A stretch of 64,000 bases of DNA from Favolaschia claudopus (lineage: Eukaryota > Basidiomycota > Agaricomycetes > Agaricales > Mycenaceae), in NCBI GenBank assembly GCA_037176885.1, contig JAWWNJ010000065.1, forward strand, positions 1,178,001 to 1,242,000, in the 5' to 3' direction. Each line of letters begins with the position of its first letter. Positions within the stretch are counted from its first letter, which is position 1. Both the position numbers and the translations under genes were made by a program. Shown piece after piece: positions 22,105 to 33,740 of the stretch. The notes beneath the pieces were generated by a model that did not search any database, was not told the origin of the DNA, and worked only from the letters and a program-made list of their open reading frames with translations.

Positions 22105-22638
22105 ACATACGACAACGAAGGCAGTCTGATTTTTTCTGTGTGGACCTACATAGAGATAAAGGCCATTCAAGTCGTCTCTCCGACTTCCAGGCAAAAACAG
22201 CGAGGTTAGAGGAGAATTTGAACATTGAGTTGAATAATTTTCCCAAGAAATCTGCCCGATGCGCGCTGAAACCCGCAAAATTGAATGGGATCTGACTCCC
22301 GCGCGCGATTTTGACGCGTTTCGAGCTGTTCCAAGCGATTTTCGGGGACTTTCTGCGAGGTCACGCGGAAAATTGCCGATTTGGGAGACTTACGGCACCG
22401 GTTCGGACAATTTCTCGCCCAAACGCCCAAAATCGGTTCGGACAATTTCTCCCCATTTTGTCTTGGTCGGGATCTAGCCTTCAAAGGGATTATCAGAGGT
22501 CCTCCCACATACGACAACGAAGGCAGTCTGATTTTTTCTGTGTGGACCTACATAGAGATAAAGGCCATTCAAGTCGTCTCTCCGACTTCCAGGCAAAAAC
22601 AGCGAGGTTAGAGGAGAATTTGAACATTGAGTTGAATA
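21835..22638. repeat. Two tandem copies of a 402 bp unit
   Basis: 21835-22236 and 22237-22638 are the same sequence repeated head to tail; all translated short frames in the two units are identical. The unit holds the right end of the TIR element and flanking sequence. Copy identity implies recent duplication or recombination. Confidence 0.85.
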
Positions 22639-23503
22639 TGATGTGAATACAGAAATACGACCAACTCAAGGCCGTTCATTAGGAAAATCCGATTTTGAGC
22701 CATAGACGTCCATAGAGAACGGCCTACTATGGGAGGCTATGAGTCACTCTCGCACACTATGGCGCACTTTAGATTGCGCCCCTCCACTATGAGTGTCTAT
22801 CAAGTGCTATGAGGTCCAGTGCGGCTTTTCCAAGGAGGTTCAAAAATGGCTTTTAGATGATATTAAATGTAGACCGCAATACTAAGGGCTGGCAACTTAC
22901 AACAGAAACGAAGCTGGGCAGAAAGTTGAAACTCACGAAGTCGGAGAAAAAGACAAGTCCAAATGGTCACGTGGGCGTGTGCGTGGGATCTGGTTCGACA
23001 TGCCGCAGGTCTATGCTAACCACCAAAGACTCTACAGTGCCACTCGTCACCTCTCTACTACCATATAAGGGTGTGGGAAAGTAAAAATTTGTAATCCTTT
23101 CTCGGGCCGCAAAAAAAGGCCGATTTCCTCGGAAACTGCCGGTAAGTAGATCAAGGTTTAGACCGCCAGGAGCGGAGAAAAGGGCAAAAAATGTAGGAAA
23201 TTTTGGTTCAACAGCCGAAAAAAATGACCGATTACGTAAGAAAATGAGGTCTTAACGTGAATCGCATTCTTTTCATCGGTTTCCTTCCAAAAAAAATTGG
23301 TTTTGAGCTCTAATTCTCAGCCGATCACTCACGGCACGTGTGCCGAAAAGGTGGCGGTTGGCACTGTAGTTTGCGGTTGAATACAGTAGTTTTATTTATA
23401 GGAAGCAGTTGAATGCCACGAATTCAGGCTAAATACTACTACTCGGAATTGGAGCCATTGTCTTCCTCATCGGCATCCAGCGCTTCAGGTTCTCGAAGGG
23501 GTT
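22639..23503. other. No gene seen
   Basis: Short open frames only. The part 22700-22830 contains several CTATG words (for example CACTATGGCGCAC) without regular spacing. Nothing else recognised. Confidence 0.45.
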
Positions 23504-25000
23504 TTAAGGGAAAGTAGTGCACATTTCTTTCATGCTGATCCAGAAATGTTTGGATCCCTTTCTCGCCGTGGTCTCCGGCACCACTGCCTCTGAATTAATG
23601 ATGAGAATTGGCAAGAGAATCAAGTCAAAGGAGCGTTCCCAGTCGCCGTATGAGACATGAGATTGAACAAAATAGCCGCTTGACTCTTTGGGTCGTGACT
23701 TTCTGAGGCTGGAATTCGTAGGTGGATCAGTACATCGGTGCAGATACAGCGGCGTGAAAATATTAGACTTGCCTTGAATATCGGCCAGAACAAGAGTCTC
23801 ATTTGAATAGATATAGGTGAAATGCTGAAAAGCGTTGATAGTTGTGCCTTGCTTGTCAGAATAGCGCGGATGGTCCAAGGTTCCGGAATATTTCCGAAGT
23901 TCAACATCACCTCTCTCTCGCGCGAGAAGCCAAGTAATCAAGGAGATAACTGCAGTACCGGAATAGTCTCTCTAGACAGACGCTTTATTGATTCTAGCTC
24001 GTACCTCGCTCAATAAAGTCTGTTAGTTACCGCGCTCTGATAACCGGCGGCCTGCCTTATCCGTTTTGGGAAGCTTACGTGAACCAATTTGGGACGCGAC
24101 GGGGACGCGTCCTAGGGCCCAAAGGGCGCAAAAAGGCGCCGGATCCCTTTAGACAACAGTATTATAGTCAAATAAAATTGCTGCTTACCCTTGTTCAATA
24201 TTTTCAGCCCAATACTCATCGTACTGACATCCCGGTTCTGTTATGGCCCAAAACGGTTGAAAATTCCATCTCGCCCCATTGGAGCCGAGACAGCCTCATG
24301 AAGAGGCTCTAGTCGGCGTTTAAATGCATTGTAGGTGCGGTCTGGACGCCTAAAACGAGAGAATTCATTGAAAACGCGTCAAGTCGCGTGTCGCTAACGG
24401 TTTGTTTGTGCGTGCTTCCGTGATGCTGACATAATAACGCAGGCCGCCGGTTATTTGACGTGGTAACTAACAGACTAGTACCGGAAGTAATTTCGTCCTT
24501 CTCCGCGTCGGAAAGAGTGAGGTAGTGAGCTGAATCGACACCGGAAGCTGGAGAAGATTCGAAGCGGTCGTTGACGCAGGCAGTGCCCTCTCGGGCGAGA
24601 ATAAAGTCGGTAACTTTGAATTCTAGACAGTTCAATTGTAAGTAGTACTAAATTCGGAACGGGAAACTGACCTGATATCTCAACGCCGTCGTTTTCGCAT
24701 TCCTTGTTGAAATTGTCAAGGAAGAACTCAGCGCGACCAAGGGTGATGGCCTCTTTCACGAGTTGGTCACGGTTAGCAATAATGGACATCGGAAGGTTGT
24801 CGCCAATAGTGTAGCATCGCTTGGAGACATAGTTTTCCCCGTTGACGATAGTCTACCCCATGAATTCAGGTAAATAAAACAAGATATAAAGAGAAAGACG
24901 TGCCTTGAATGCAAGCTTCGACCTTCCTTTGTTGAATGAACTGTCTTCAATCACAACGTCAAACACGAAGAGAAAAGGCAAATCAAAGAAGTCATGTGAT
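23504..25000 (-). pseudogene. Alpha-type protein kinase gene, interrupted
   Basis: Minus-strand exons encode an atypical alpha-kinase domain as found in expanded fungal families. From the 5' side: FDVVIEDSSFNKGRSKLAFK (near 24990-24905), an intron, TIVNGENYVSKRCYTIGDN and IANRDQLVKEAITLGRAEFF (to 24670), an intron (24669-24613 region), then TDFILAREG and SAHYLTLSDAEKDE. A TIR element (24017-24476) splits the frame. Downstream: ITWLLARERGDVELRKYSGT and HFTYIYSNETLVLADIQG, the conserved ATP-side and DxQG segments. An in-frame TAG lies near 23970. The C-terminal Gly-rich and zinc-binding His/Cys region is missing, so the kinase is dead. N-terminal exons were not found. Confidence 0.8.
24017..24476. 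mobile_element. 460 bp TIR element inside the alpha-kinase gene
   Basis: Terminal inverted repeats AGTCTGTTAGTTACC at both ends, with a second shared block ATAACCGGCGGCCTGC just inside. It separates two exonic parts of the kinase. I could not identify a convincing target duplication, so the superfamily is open. No coding capacity. Confidence 0.7.
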
Positions 25001-25507
25001 CGCGTTGCTCCGCTGATTTCCCATCAAAGCTCGTTATTTCACATCCCTCGGTGTTCTAACGGCTTTTGAGGTGGAAGATATTATTTACCAAACTTAAGCC
25101 ATGTATTCAAGAATGTTTATCATTTTATAGTTCTCAAACAGCCAATGCCCCTCAGATTCCATCCAGAAAGTACATTTGTGGGTTGTAACTTACTACAATG
25201 GGCCGTGAATTTTTTGAAGCCACCGTCTACTCGAGGTTAAAAAGTATTAACCCATACTCTTTTGGCCCCACCGAGGGGTATGGGTTACAATGACGACTGT
25301 ATATACTATGTAACTGGAACACGACTACCGCGACTGGTCATTCCACCACCTCGGCCTGTTATTTATTGCTTAATATTATTGCGAAATGATGAAATCTCGT
25401 TTAGATCGGTCCAGGGAAGTTCGTCTCGGTCCTGGATGGTATCAGCAAAATGCGTGATGATTTGGGGAAGGTATGAATTCAATGACAGAAGGTTCACCTG
25501 GTTATGT
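25001..25507. other. Spacer, no gene seen
   Basis: Between the kinase remnant and the 3' end of the forkhead gene. No motif or terminal repeat recognised. Confidence 0.4.
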
Positions 25508-26341
25508 TTACATACCCGACTCATTCATGAACATAGCCCACAGGACATCCCCCGATAATTCATCCGCCAATTGTTCGGAGGGGGACACACTGTTCTCAAC
25601 ACCGACTGATGGACTGTCCATGGTGGCAACGGCTGTGGAAGATTGGGCGAAGGGATGGAGATGGTGGTCTCGGAGCAACGATGAAGACAAAGACACAGGC
25701 AGACACTCCATATAATGGGCAAGAGATTGCGGGATATCTTCGTACTCTCCGTTGTTGCAGCATTTGGCTTCACTACCACTTAATGTCCACTCTGCCTTGC
25801 CTTGTGCTGTTGTTACTCGACGGAATTGAGGTTTGACGCTCAAGGTACGCCTGACGCTGTTCATCCAGGTCGCATTCGTAGGCCGGAAGTAGGGATAATT
25901 GGTCGCAATCCATGCATATATGGCCGCCAAGGGTAGACTTTGTGTGGCAGACGAGAGAATGGCTTGTCCGATGAGCTCTACGTAGGAGGAATTTGGACGG
26001 CGACAGTTGGCGACAGCAAGAGTTTGAGGCGTCTCATTTTGCAGGGGATTCGCATGGGAGGGGAGAAAGGTCTGCACCGTGTGAGAGCGCTTTGGACGTG
26101 GGTGAAAGACGGTTTGAGCCAGCAGATTTTGCTGAGGTTTCGGCGACGAAGAGGGAATGAATGACGCCTTGATGAACATTAAGAGTTCAGAAGATGCAAG
26201 TCGCTGTTAAGATCTCCTTACTCTTGTATTGTTGACGAGCGAGCTAGACCTTAGGATTGCAAGACCTCCGTTTTTGGCGGTCGCCTTCTTGATTTGTTTG
26301 AGACGGGCTTGAGCTTCGAGCACAAATGTCATAGTGTCCAT
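25508..26341 (-). CDS. Forkhead-domain transcription factor
   Basis: Two-exon model: 26341-26222 (MDTMTFVLEAQARLKQIKKA, 40 codons) and 26167-25508, with a 54 bp GT/AG intron in phase; ATG at 26179 would be the start if exon 1 is not used. The protein is about 260 residues. The forkhead (winged helix) domain lies mid-protein: RRPNSSYVELIGQAILSS, IYAWIATNYPYFRPTNATW, NSVRRTLSVKPQFRRV, GKAEWTL. The recognition helix normally reads NSIRHNLS; here it is NSVRRTLS, so DNA contact by the His and Asn is changed. The tail is acidic and Ser-rich, as in activators. It would act in the nucleus on target promoters. The Tad-like LINE starts only 53 bp upstream of exon 1, head to head, so its promoter was displaced. 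The best candidate for a host gene here. Confidence 0.85.
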
Positions 26342-26488
26342 GGCGAGGTCCAGTAGGTCAAATTGAGGTCAAAGCTCTGTCGAGCTCAACACGTCAAGTC
26401 CTTCTTGATCTCTACCTTCATCTCCGCTTCCGATCAATCCTGACCTCCGCGTCAGTAGGTTGTCGACGAGACGAGTAGATTTGAAAGA

Positions 26489-28616
26489 ATGGCACTCAGG
26501 AGCCCCCCAGGCTCCATTAAAAGCCGCACCAGTGCGAGCAACCCCCCCAGAACGCGTCCCAAAATTTCTGGCAACGAACCTCCCGCTGAACCTCCAGCAT
26601 CCGGCCCACTTAGGAACGAATCGAGAATCAGCATAAATCGCGAGACAACGAAACCGTACACCGTCCCCAGGACCTCGTCGCTCCGCTCCACCACATCCAC
26701 CCCAGACCCTGCCCCGACACCACGAGGGTGACGCCGCTAACTCCGTCCAAAATAGCAAAAAAAATGCTCTCCTCCGGTCTCTCCGTCCTCGGAATCAACA
26801 CATCACCGCCCAAAAGCACGACCTCTGAGCCTCAGCCCGACTCACACCGTCTAGAAGGGGGCTACAGCCGCGAACAGACGACGCCGACCCCCGGAAAAAC
26901 TCGAACGAGCGGTCACGTGCCCGCGTACGACCCCGACGCCGCCGCCTCGCTCTATTCCGGCGACATCCCCATGAACGACAACACTGCCGATGAACGTGAC
27001 GACAACTCAGTCGCCAACTCTCTCAAACCAACACAGGACGAAGCTTTCGACATACCTCAACAACTCGTCTGGAATATCAAGTCATCGCTATCTGACGCCA
27101 TGGTATGCTTCGACAGATACGTATCCGCAAACGAAGGCCGCCTACCACCCCTCGACCCCGAAGACATCCATAGAATTGACATGGTGTACCGACTGGCACA
27201 CGGAGGCACGGAAGTGGAACACCTCATTCAAAAACACAATGAGGAACTACAACGTACGTCCCAAAAATTCGATGAGCTGAAGTCCTTGGTTGCAGGGATG
27301 TCAACCACCATGCACAATATGGAAGCGCAGCTTTTCGACAAGATGAACAAACTGGAACGCACCGTAACGGAATCCAGGACAGCCCAAACCACCCCCCAAC
27401 CCCAATCGTCGCACGCAACAGGACCCACCATCACTCCGCCCCGCAGGACCCAACAAACCACGGCAGCACCGCCGGTGGTACCCAAACCAACAATCGACAG
27501 CCCACTCTCACCCCACCATCACTCTCGCCTCATCCTCCAAGTGCTCCCCGACGGGATGGCACCCGACCAACGCCCCGACCAACTCGCCCTCGTACGAGAC
27601 ATCAACAAAGGCCTAACGGACAACAAAGTTTCACTCACGGTCGTCTCCTCCAAATGGAACGCACATGGTAACTGCATATTACTGACATGCACAGACCAAA
27701 CCGGGGCGGAACTGGCAAGACACGCCCACCTTTTCAAAGACCTAATCGCCAAAGATAAAGAGGTAATCGTTCGCGAAGATCTAAAGTGATTCAAGTTCAT
27801 AGTACACGGTGTACGGACCGGTAGCCTCGACTTCATGGGCGCTCTATACGACTCGAAGACTCTTGACGACGAATTCCGCGCCAACAACCCGATTTACGCC
27901 TCCCTCAAAATTGCCCAACAACCAAGATGGCTGCGCAGCAACGAGGAACTAGCCAACATGGCTCATTCCTCGATCGTATTTGCGGTAGAAGAAGGGGAGC
28001 AGGCTTACCACCTGCTCCACAAAGTTAAGTTCTTAGCTGCGTTCGGCAGGAACGTCTCCGTCACCAAATACGCTGACAAATCCCCAGTAGTGCAATGTAA
28101 GCGCTGCTGGACAATCATATCGCGAGCAAATGCGACGAACAACTCAAGTGCCGCCTGTGCGGCCAAGACCACTCGGAAACAGAACACCGGACGAAATGCG
28201 CCGACTGCAAGTCGGTCGGCAGCAGCGAGATGGAGGTTGACTCTCCAGCCGCCTGCACCCACGGCCTGAAATGCAGGTTCTGCGCCAAAAAGGACCACCT
28301 CGACGCAAATCACCCAGCCGACTCCCGCCGCTGCCCCGAACGCCTGGCACGGTACGGAACAGCACGCGCAAACGACCGTGTCGCGCAAAAGACCCCGGAC
28401 AACGGGTGGTCTACAACCGCTAACCGACGCCCAAGACCGACCCACCGTACAGCACCGATTATTGCTGACGAGAACCGTTTCCGTGAGCTATCGATAGACG
28501 AAAGAGTTGACAGGATTTTAGCTGGCGCCACCGCGAAGGACAACACATTATCATGGGAAGCGGCGACTGCCATGCTCAAGGAGACGGACCGCAACTTACA
28601 CAATGTCGATGTCTGA
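26489..28616 (+). pseudogene. Tad-like LINE ORF1 (gag-like, CCHC zinc knuckles)
   Basis: A Pro/Ser-rich N-terminus (ATG at 26489 or 26728, different frames) leads to a coiled-coil-like region (EEHLIQK-type helices, about 27200-27380), a nucleic-acid-binding core (HHHSRLILQVLPDGMAP, LTVVSSKWNAHGNCILLTC, VHGVRTGSLDF) and Cys/His clusters (QCKRCW, CRLCGQDHSETEH, CRFCAKKDHLDANHP). TGA at 27787-27789 stands where Trp is expected between EDLK and FKFIVHG, and one base is missing near 28110, after which the frame to 28616 holds the later zinc knuckles. It would coat LINE RNA. It overlaps the start of ORF2 by 14 bp. Confidence 0.82.
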
Positions 28617-31600
28617 ACAACCAGCCGCACCCATCCTCCAGCGACCTCTGAACAGACATGCAATATACACCCAACCTATCCGCTGCGGACAGATCAACGT
28701 AAACCGGAGACCACCCACCACACACGCGCTCTTAAACGGCAACATCCTCGACTTCGACATTCTCTTCCTCCAAGAACCAAGCTGGGCTAGAATTGGCACC
28801 GACGACTCTGGCGACGCCATCATCGGCCCCATCGGACACGCGGCATGGACGCCCGTCCTACCAGTAGCTGCCATTCCCCCGAATAGTCCTGCCCCGAGGG
28901 TAATGGTCTATTTCCGCCCCCGCCCGGACTTCACAGTTACTCTCCGCTCCGACATCGCCCAGGACTTGGACATCCAAGTCATCGATGTTGCTCAGCCCGG
29001 TGCACCGACAGCCACCTTCGTCAATATCTACAACGACAGACGACAACTCATCCGACCCGCAATCGAACGTATAAAAACACTCGCACTACCCACCGACAGA
29101 CCGGTAATCCTCCTAGGCGACAAAAACCTTCACCACGAACTGTGGTCTGTCGCTGGTGTCCACGGCAACTCCCGCTCCAACAATTTCGTCGACTGGACCA
29201 CAGACAAAGGCTACACCCTGCTGAACCAGAAGGGTGAGGTGACACATGTACCTCACAACGGCGATGCGCCGTCGGTAATTGACCTTACCTTTGTTAATGC
29301 CCCAGCCTTGAACAGCGATACGATTCAAGACTGGGCCATCGACAGGGACATGGCTTTCGGCTCCGACCACTATGGCATCAAGTGGACAATGGATCAAGGC
29401 CGCACCGAGGTCGATGATCCCAGCGGCACCAAATTCAGCCTCAAAGACGTAGAGCAAGAAGACTGGACAGCGGCATTCCGAACGGCACTCGAGGAACGCC
29501 GCAACGACATCGTCCCGATCATGGACGACAATACCACCCCGACCAACGAGCAGCTAGAGTCGGCCGCGTCAGCCCTCACGGCTGCGATGCAGTCTGCCAC
29601 GGAGCAGGTTGGTAAGCGCTGTAAACCAAACAATCACGCCAAACCGTGGTGGAACAGGGAGCTCTCGCAGGCAGCGGACGCAATCAACACCGCCAGGGAA
29701 GAACAACGAGCCTTTGAAGCTACAGCAGGCCGCCATGACCGATACCTCCGAACCAAAGCGAAGAAGGCCGTGAACTTCTTCAAACGGCTTGTCAAAGCGA
29801 CGAAGTCGAAATGGGCAGTGGAGGAGCTGGAGGCAGCCCACACCGAGGACATCTGGGGCTTCCAGAAGTGGTCCAAAGGTGCGCGGAATCACCCTATGCC
29901 CGCCATTAAACGAGCAGACGGCACATCGGCGGTATCCCTGGAGGAGAAAGGGGATGCCCTCCACGACGTCCACTTCAAACCACCACCTCCTCTACCAGAC
30001 GAAACCGAACCTGACCTACATCAACGTGCCGATGACGACCTCGAGTTCACGGACGTCACCTTCGACGAGGTCCGGGACACAATCTGGGAAGCAAGTCTGA
30101 AAACGGCGCCAGGAGATAGCGGCGTATCATTCGGAGTCATACGCTGGGCATGGGCCGACGCCAGTCAGGAGATCTTCAACCTAATCAAGAAGTGCATTCG
30201 GAACGGCTACCACCCCCGACAATGGAGGAGGTCCATCGCAGTGGCTCTCCGCAAACCCCGCAAACCCGACTATTCAAATCCGAGGGCGTACCGACTAATC
30301 CAACTTCTTGAGTGCTTGGGCAAGATTGCGGAGAAGATAATTGCACGACGCCTAGCCTACCTGGCTGGAAAATACCGACTTATCCCAGGTAGCCAATTCG
30401 GTGGGGCCTCGAACACATCCACCACCGACGCGATCTTGAGTTTCACAAACGACGTGGAGGCAGCCTGGAATAGCGGTAAAGTCGTCTCAACTTTGACCTT
30501 CGACATTAAAGGATATTTCGACTGTATAAACCACAAGCACCTGCTTAACGAGCTCCGCCGAAAACGTATCCCTCTTGAATATGTGAAATGAGTCGCAGCT
30601 TTCTTGGAGGACCGGCAAGCCGCGCTTTGCATCGACGGCCGTCGCTGCCACATGAAACCAGTCAAAAACGGCACCCCTCAAGGGTCCCCAGTGTCACCAA
30701 TTCTGGCGGCGTTTTACACCGCAGAACTGCTGGAGATCTTCGAAAAGATGGGCTCAACGGTGAACCGCTTACCTTTACCGGATAACCCTTCTGACACCAC
30801 TCTGACCATGTACGTCGACGACGGTCGGACATATGTCGCCTCGGATTCGCTCGAGACCAACAACGAAATTCTGGCCAAGGCTTGGACAATCAGCGAACGG
30901 TGCCTGCAGAAGAAAGGCCTTACGACAGACGACGACAAACGAGAGCTACAACACTATCTGGCCAAACGACAAACGAAACGAGTCAAAGACATCCGGCTCC
31001 CATCGATACGATTACAGAACCGCGACGGGTCCTTCACCACGGTCACCCTATCCCCAATCGTAAAATGGCTGGGGGTATACCTCGACTCCGCACTCAACTT
31101 CAACCACCACGTCCGCACACTGTCAGCCAGAGGCGAAAGCAAGGTCAACGGCCTGACCATGCTCTCCAACACGGTTAAAGGGCTGTCTCAAGCCCACCTC
31201 CGCCACCTATACAAAGCGTGCGTAATCCCAACGATGACTTACGCCAGCGCAGTGTGGTGGACCGGAAAGAAGGAGCACCTTAAACGCTTGGAGCGAATTC
31301 AACGACGGTCACTCCGACTCATATGCGCCGCTTTCCGGACATCCCCGATTAACGCACTAGAAATAGAGGCGTCAATCCCCCCTTACGTCTGGCCCTCGAC
31401 GAAGGAAACCGCCGCACAGCACTCAGATTCAACAGGCTGAGTGCACATAATCCTGTCATCGAACGGCTAAACAATGGTTGGAGACAGGGAGCAAATCCAT
31501 CGATTCCCCCACCCGTTCCCATACGCCCGGCGAACTCGACAAGCAAAGGGAACATGAAGAAAACATCCCAGCTCGAACGCTTGTCAAAACTCACCAACCC

Positions 31601-32985
31601 GGACGAGGAACGTCTGTTCCCTTTCCTCAACGCCCCATGGGAAAGGACTGCAGGCGCTTTCGCAGGACGGATGAAAATTTCGGGCACTGAAGGAGAGAAG
31701 AAGGAGGACGCGGCGAAGGAGCACAAAACTAAGATACGTACCCTCTCTTTATCCCCTGAGCACTTGATTGTGTACTCGGACGGCTCCATGCGTCCAGTCC
31801 ACCGTGTTCGTCGAGTGGGGGCGGGATACGTGATCTATCACGAAGGAAACGAAGTAGCTGCCTCCAGTATTGGCCTCGGGAGCCGCGCAGAAGTGTACGA
31901 TGGAGAACTGACTGGGCTCTTGTTTGGGGCTGCAAAAGCCTTCAAACTCGCAAAGGAGGATCCGCGGATTACTCACATACACCTATTCGCAGACAACACA
32001 TCCGCCATCAAGACTATTTTCTGCCCAAAACCCCGCGCGGGGCAACTTCTCGCCTACAAATTCCACCAACTTGCCTGCGCCTTCCTCGATGCCGACCCGA
32101 TACACACAATCGAAATCGCGTGGTCACCGGGCCACGAGGACATCAAGGGAAACGATCGCGCTGACGAACTCGCTAAACGAGGCGCTGACCTGCCAACCAA
32201 GGCCTCCGGCACCCTCTCTCATGCCCTACGAAAGTCCAAAGAAAAAACAGCACGCACCTGGAAGAAAGAATGGACTAGAGCGCCGAAGACGGGTCGATAC
32301 GCGAGCGCCAACCGCATACCACCGTCACTAAAACCCACCCCACACTTCAAGGCCCTCAGTCGCGAAGTTTTTGGAAGAGTGACACAATGCAGAATTGGGC
32401 ACGGGTACATAGGCGAGTACTATGAAAAGTTCGTCCCCTCCGAGAACATTGACTGCCCTTGCGGAGAGCGGATACAAACTCGCGAGCACATACTACGCGA
32501 CTGCTCACGCTACGACGACCATCGCCATCTGCTGAGGGAGGCCTCGAGGGACTTGTCCCTGCCCGAAATACTGTAGTATTTCGTTCAATTCGTAAGCCGG
32601 TTTGGGGTGTGACACCCCTTACGAATTTACCCTTTCGTAGGGCGGCCTTGTGACCCGAAAATTTTCGTTTTTTTCCCCTTTTTTCAGCCCAAAATCGCAC
32701 CAAAATTCAAGTCACAGGGGGAAACCTTTCGTAGACCCCCTCTGTGACGTTGTGACTTACGAAAATTTTCGTAGGATTTCGGGTCTGTGACGTGTGACCC
32801 TACGAATTGAATGAAATACTACAGTACTGGGCACACGGAAAGGCATCGAAGCCTTGGCCAAATTCCTCGAAGAATCCGGCGCTCTCACCAAAACCGGGCG
32901 ACCGTACGCTAAGGCGGAGCTCCCCGTGTTCGAAGACGAACCCGACCCGTGGCTGTCGGACGACGAGGAGGACGACGGCGGGTAG
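28603..32985 (+). pseudogene. Tad-like LINE ORF2: endonuclease, reverse transcriptase, RNase H
   Basis: Starts MSMSEQPAAP, overlapping the ORF1 end. Endonuclease: INVNRRPP, ILFLQEPSW, LLGDKNLHHELW (Phe of GDFN replaced by Lys), DWAIDRDMAFGSDHYGI. RT: NPRAYRLIQLLECLGKIAEK, TLTFDIKGYFDCINHKHLL, GTPQGSPVSPILAAFY and MYVDDG (catalytic). RNase H: IVYSDGSM, YDGELTGLLFG, LFADNTSAI, WSPGHEDIKGNDRADELA, all four acidic positions present. A zinc-like CPCGERIQTREHILRDC follows. Damage: TGA at 30589-30591 in place of Trp, a frameshift near 31380 in a C run, and the MITE at 32571-32824; after it the protein resumes with GTRKGIEALAKFLEESG and ends at TAG 32983-32985. Confidence 0.88.
32571..32824. mobile_element. 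254 bp TA-flanked MITE in LINE ORF2
   Basis: Inverted ends CTGTAGTATTTC, extending with one mismatch through TTCAATTCGTA, flanked by TA (32569-32570 and 32825-32826). Removing it rejoins codons PEIL and GTRKG. The interior repeats GTGAC and TTTCGTAG words. Tc1/mariner-type by target site. Confidence 0.82.
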
Positions 32986-33320
32986 GCGCAATGCCCGCAA
33001 GATGACGCCCCCAGGACAGAAGCGTCCCCGATATTCATTTCCTCCCCCTGCCGACACCCGCGCGCCCTTGTGGCCCGGCTCCATGTTTCTTTTCTTTCTT
33101 TTTCTTTCTCTGTACTATTACATTATGCTCTATGGCCTATGCTTTCATGCATCCGCCGCTATACCCGTAAATTCACATTACTACATTACACTCCGAGACT
33201 ATACTCTACCAACTACGGACGATCCCCCCTAGAGCTACTTTACACTATTTATTGCCCTTGTGGCACCGCGTCTTAGTAGTTAGTGTACTTGTTGCGGTAT
33301 AGAAATGCTGATACAAAAAA
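32986..33320 (+). other. Tad-like LINE 3' untranslated region
   Basis: T/C-rich untranslated tail ending in ATACAAAAAA before the target duplication. No open frame of note. Confidence 0.6.
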
Positions 33321-33400
33321 GAGCTCAACACGTGACTGACACGTTGACAATCAAGGGGAGCGGAGAAAAATTATGATATCCTATCCTATACGGTGGGGGA

Positions 33401-33537
33401 GAAAAATCGGTCATTTCGAGGGCTTTCCAAATGCCGAAAACGCATTTTCCCGGCCGAGGGTTTTCCCCTCGGAGATTGATAAAGAGTGTGGGAATTTCGA
33501 CCGATCTGCCATCACCCTTGGAATGGCGGGGTTGCCC
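33401..33537 (+). repeat. 137 bp dispersed unit, copy 1
   Basis: Starts GAAAAATCGGTCATTTCGAG and ends GGCGGGGTTGCCC. Base for base the same as 47722-47858, and the reverse complement of 42199-42335 and 42341-42477 except the terminal base. Contains a hairpin CCGAGGG/CCCTCGG with a T-rich loop, and ATCGGTC near the start inverted as GACCGAT near the end. Preceded by GGTGGGGGA. Confidence 0.85.
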
Positions 33538-33740
33538 GAATGACTCAGTGGTATGATCACGTGACCTTGACGGCAGCACATCCGCCGAACTTTCAAAGAA
33601 CAAAAAGCATACAACAACTACTACACGACCTAGGCTATACTGTGAATTGAATGCACCCTTTGTCTACCTTCATTGTCTCCGCTGCCTACGCTCTACTGCT
33701 GGTTCGGTGTTCCGCCACCGCTGTAAGTACCTCATGACCA

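Larger units (their letters stand above)
26395..33320 (+). mobile_element. Full-length Tad-like LINE with 13 bp target duplications
   Basis: Flanked by GAGCTCAACACGT (26382-26394 and 33321-33333) and ends in a short A run (ATACAAAAAA). It carries ORF1 (gag-like with zinc knuckles) and ORF2 (endonuclease, reverse transcriptase, RNase H). Domain order and C-terminal RNase H fit the Tad group of fungal LINEs. About 6.7 kb without the nested 254 bp MITE. Both ORFs are broken by isolated mutations. Confidence 0.88.

Noticed and set aside
21857..22477. Repeated 72 to 76 codon frames as tandem small genes
   Set aside because: They result from the 402 bp tandem duplication of noncoding TIR-element sequence; no start context, intron or domain supports coding.
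27787..30591. TGA read as Trp (altered genetic code)
   Set aside because: The two TGA codons are in a decayed LINE that also has frameshifts; the gag-like and LINE genes elsewhere use TGG for Trp, so ordinary mutation is simpler.
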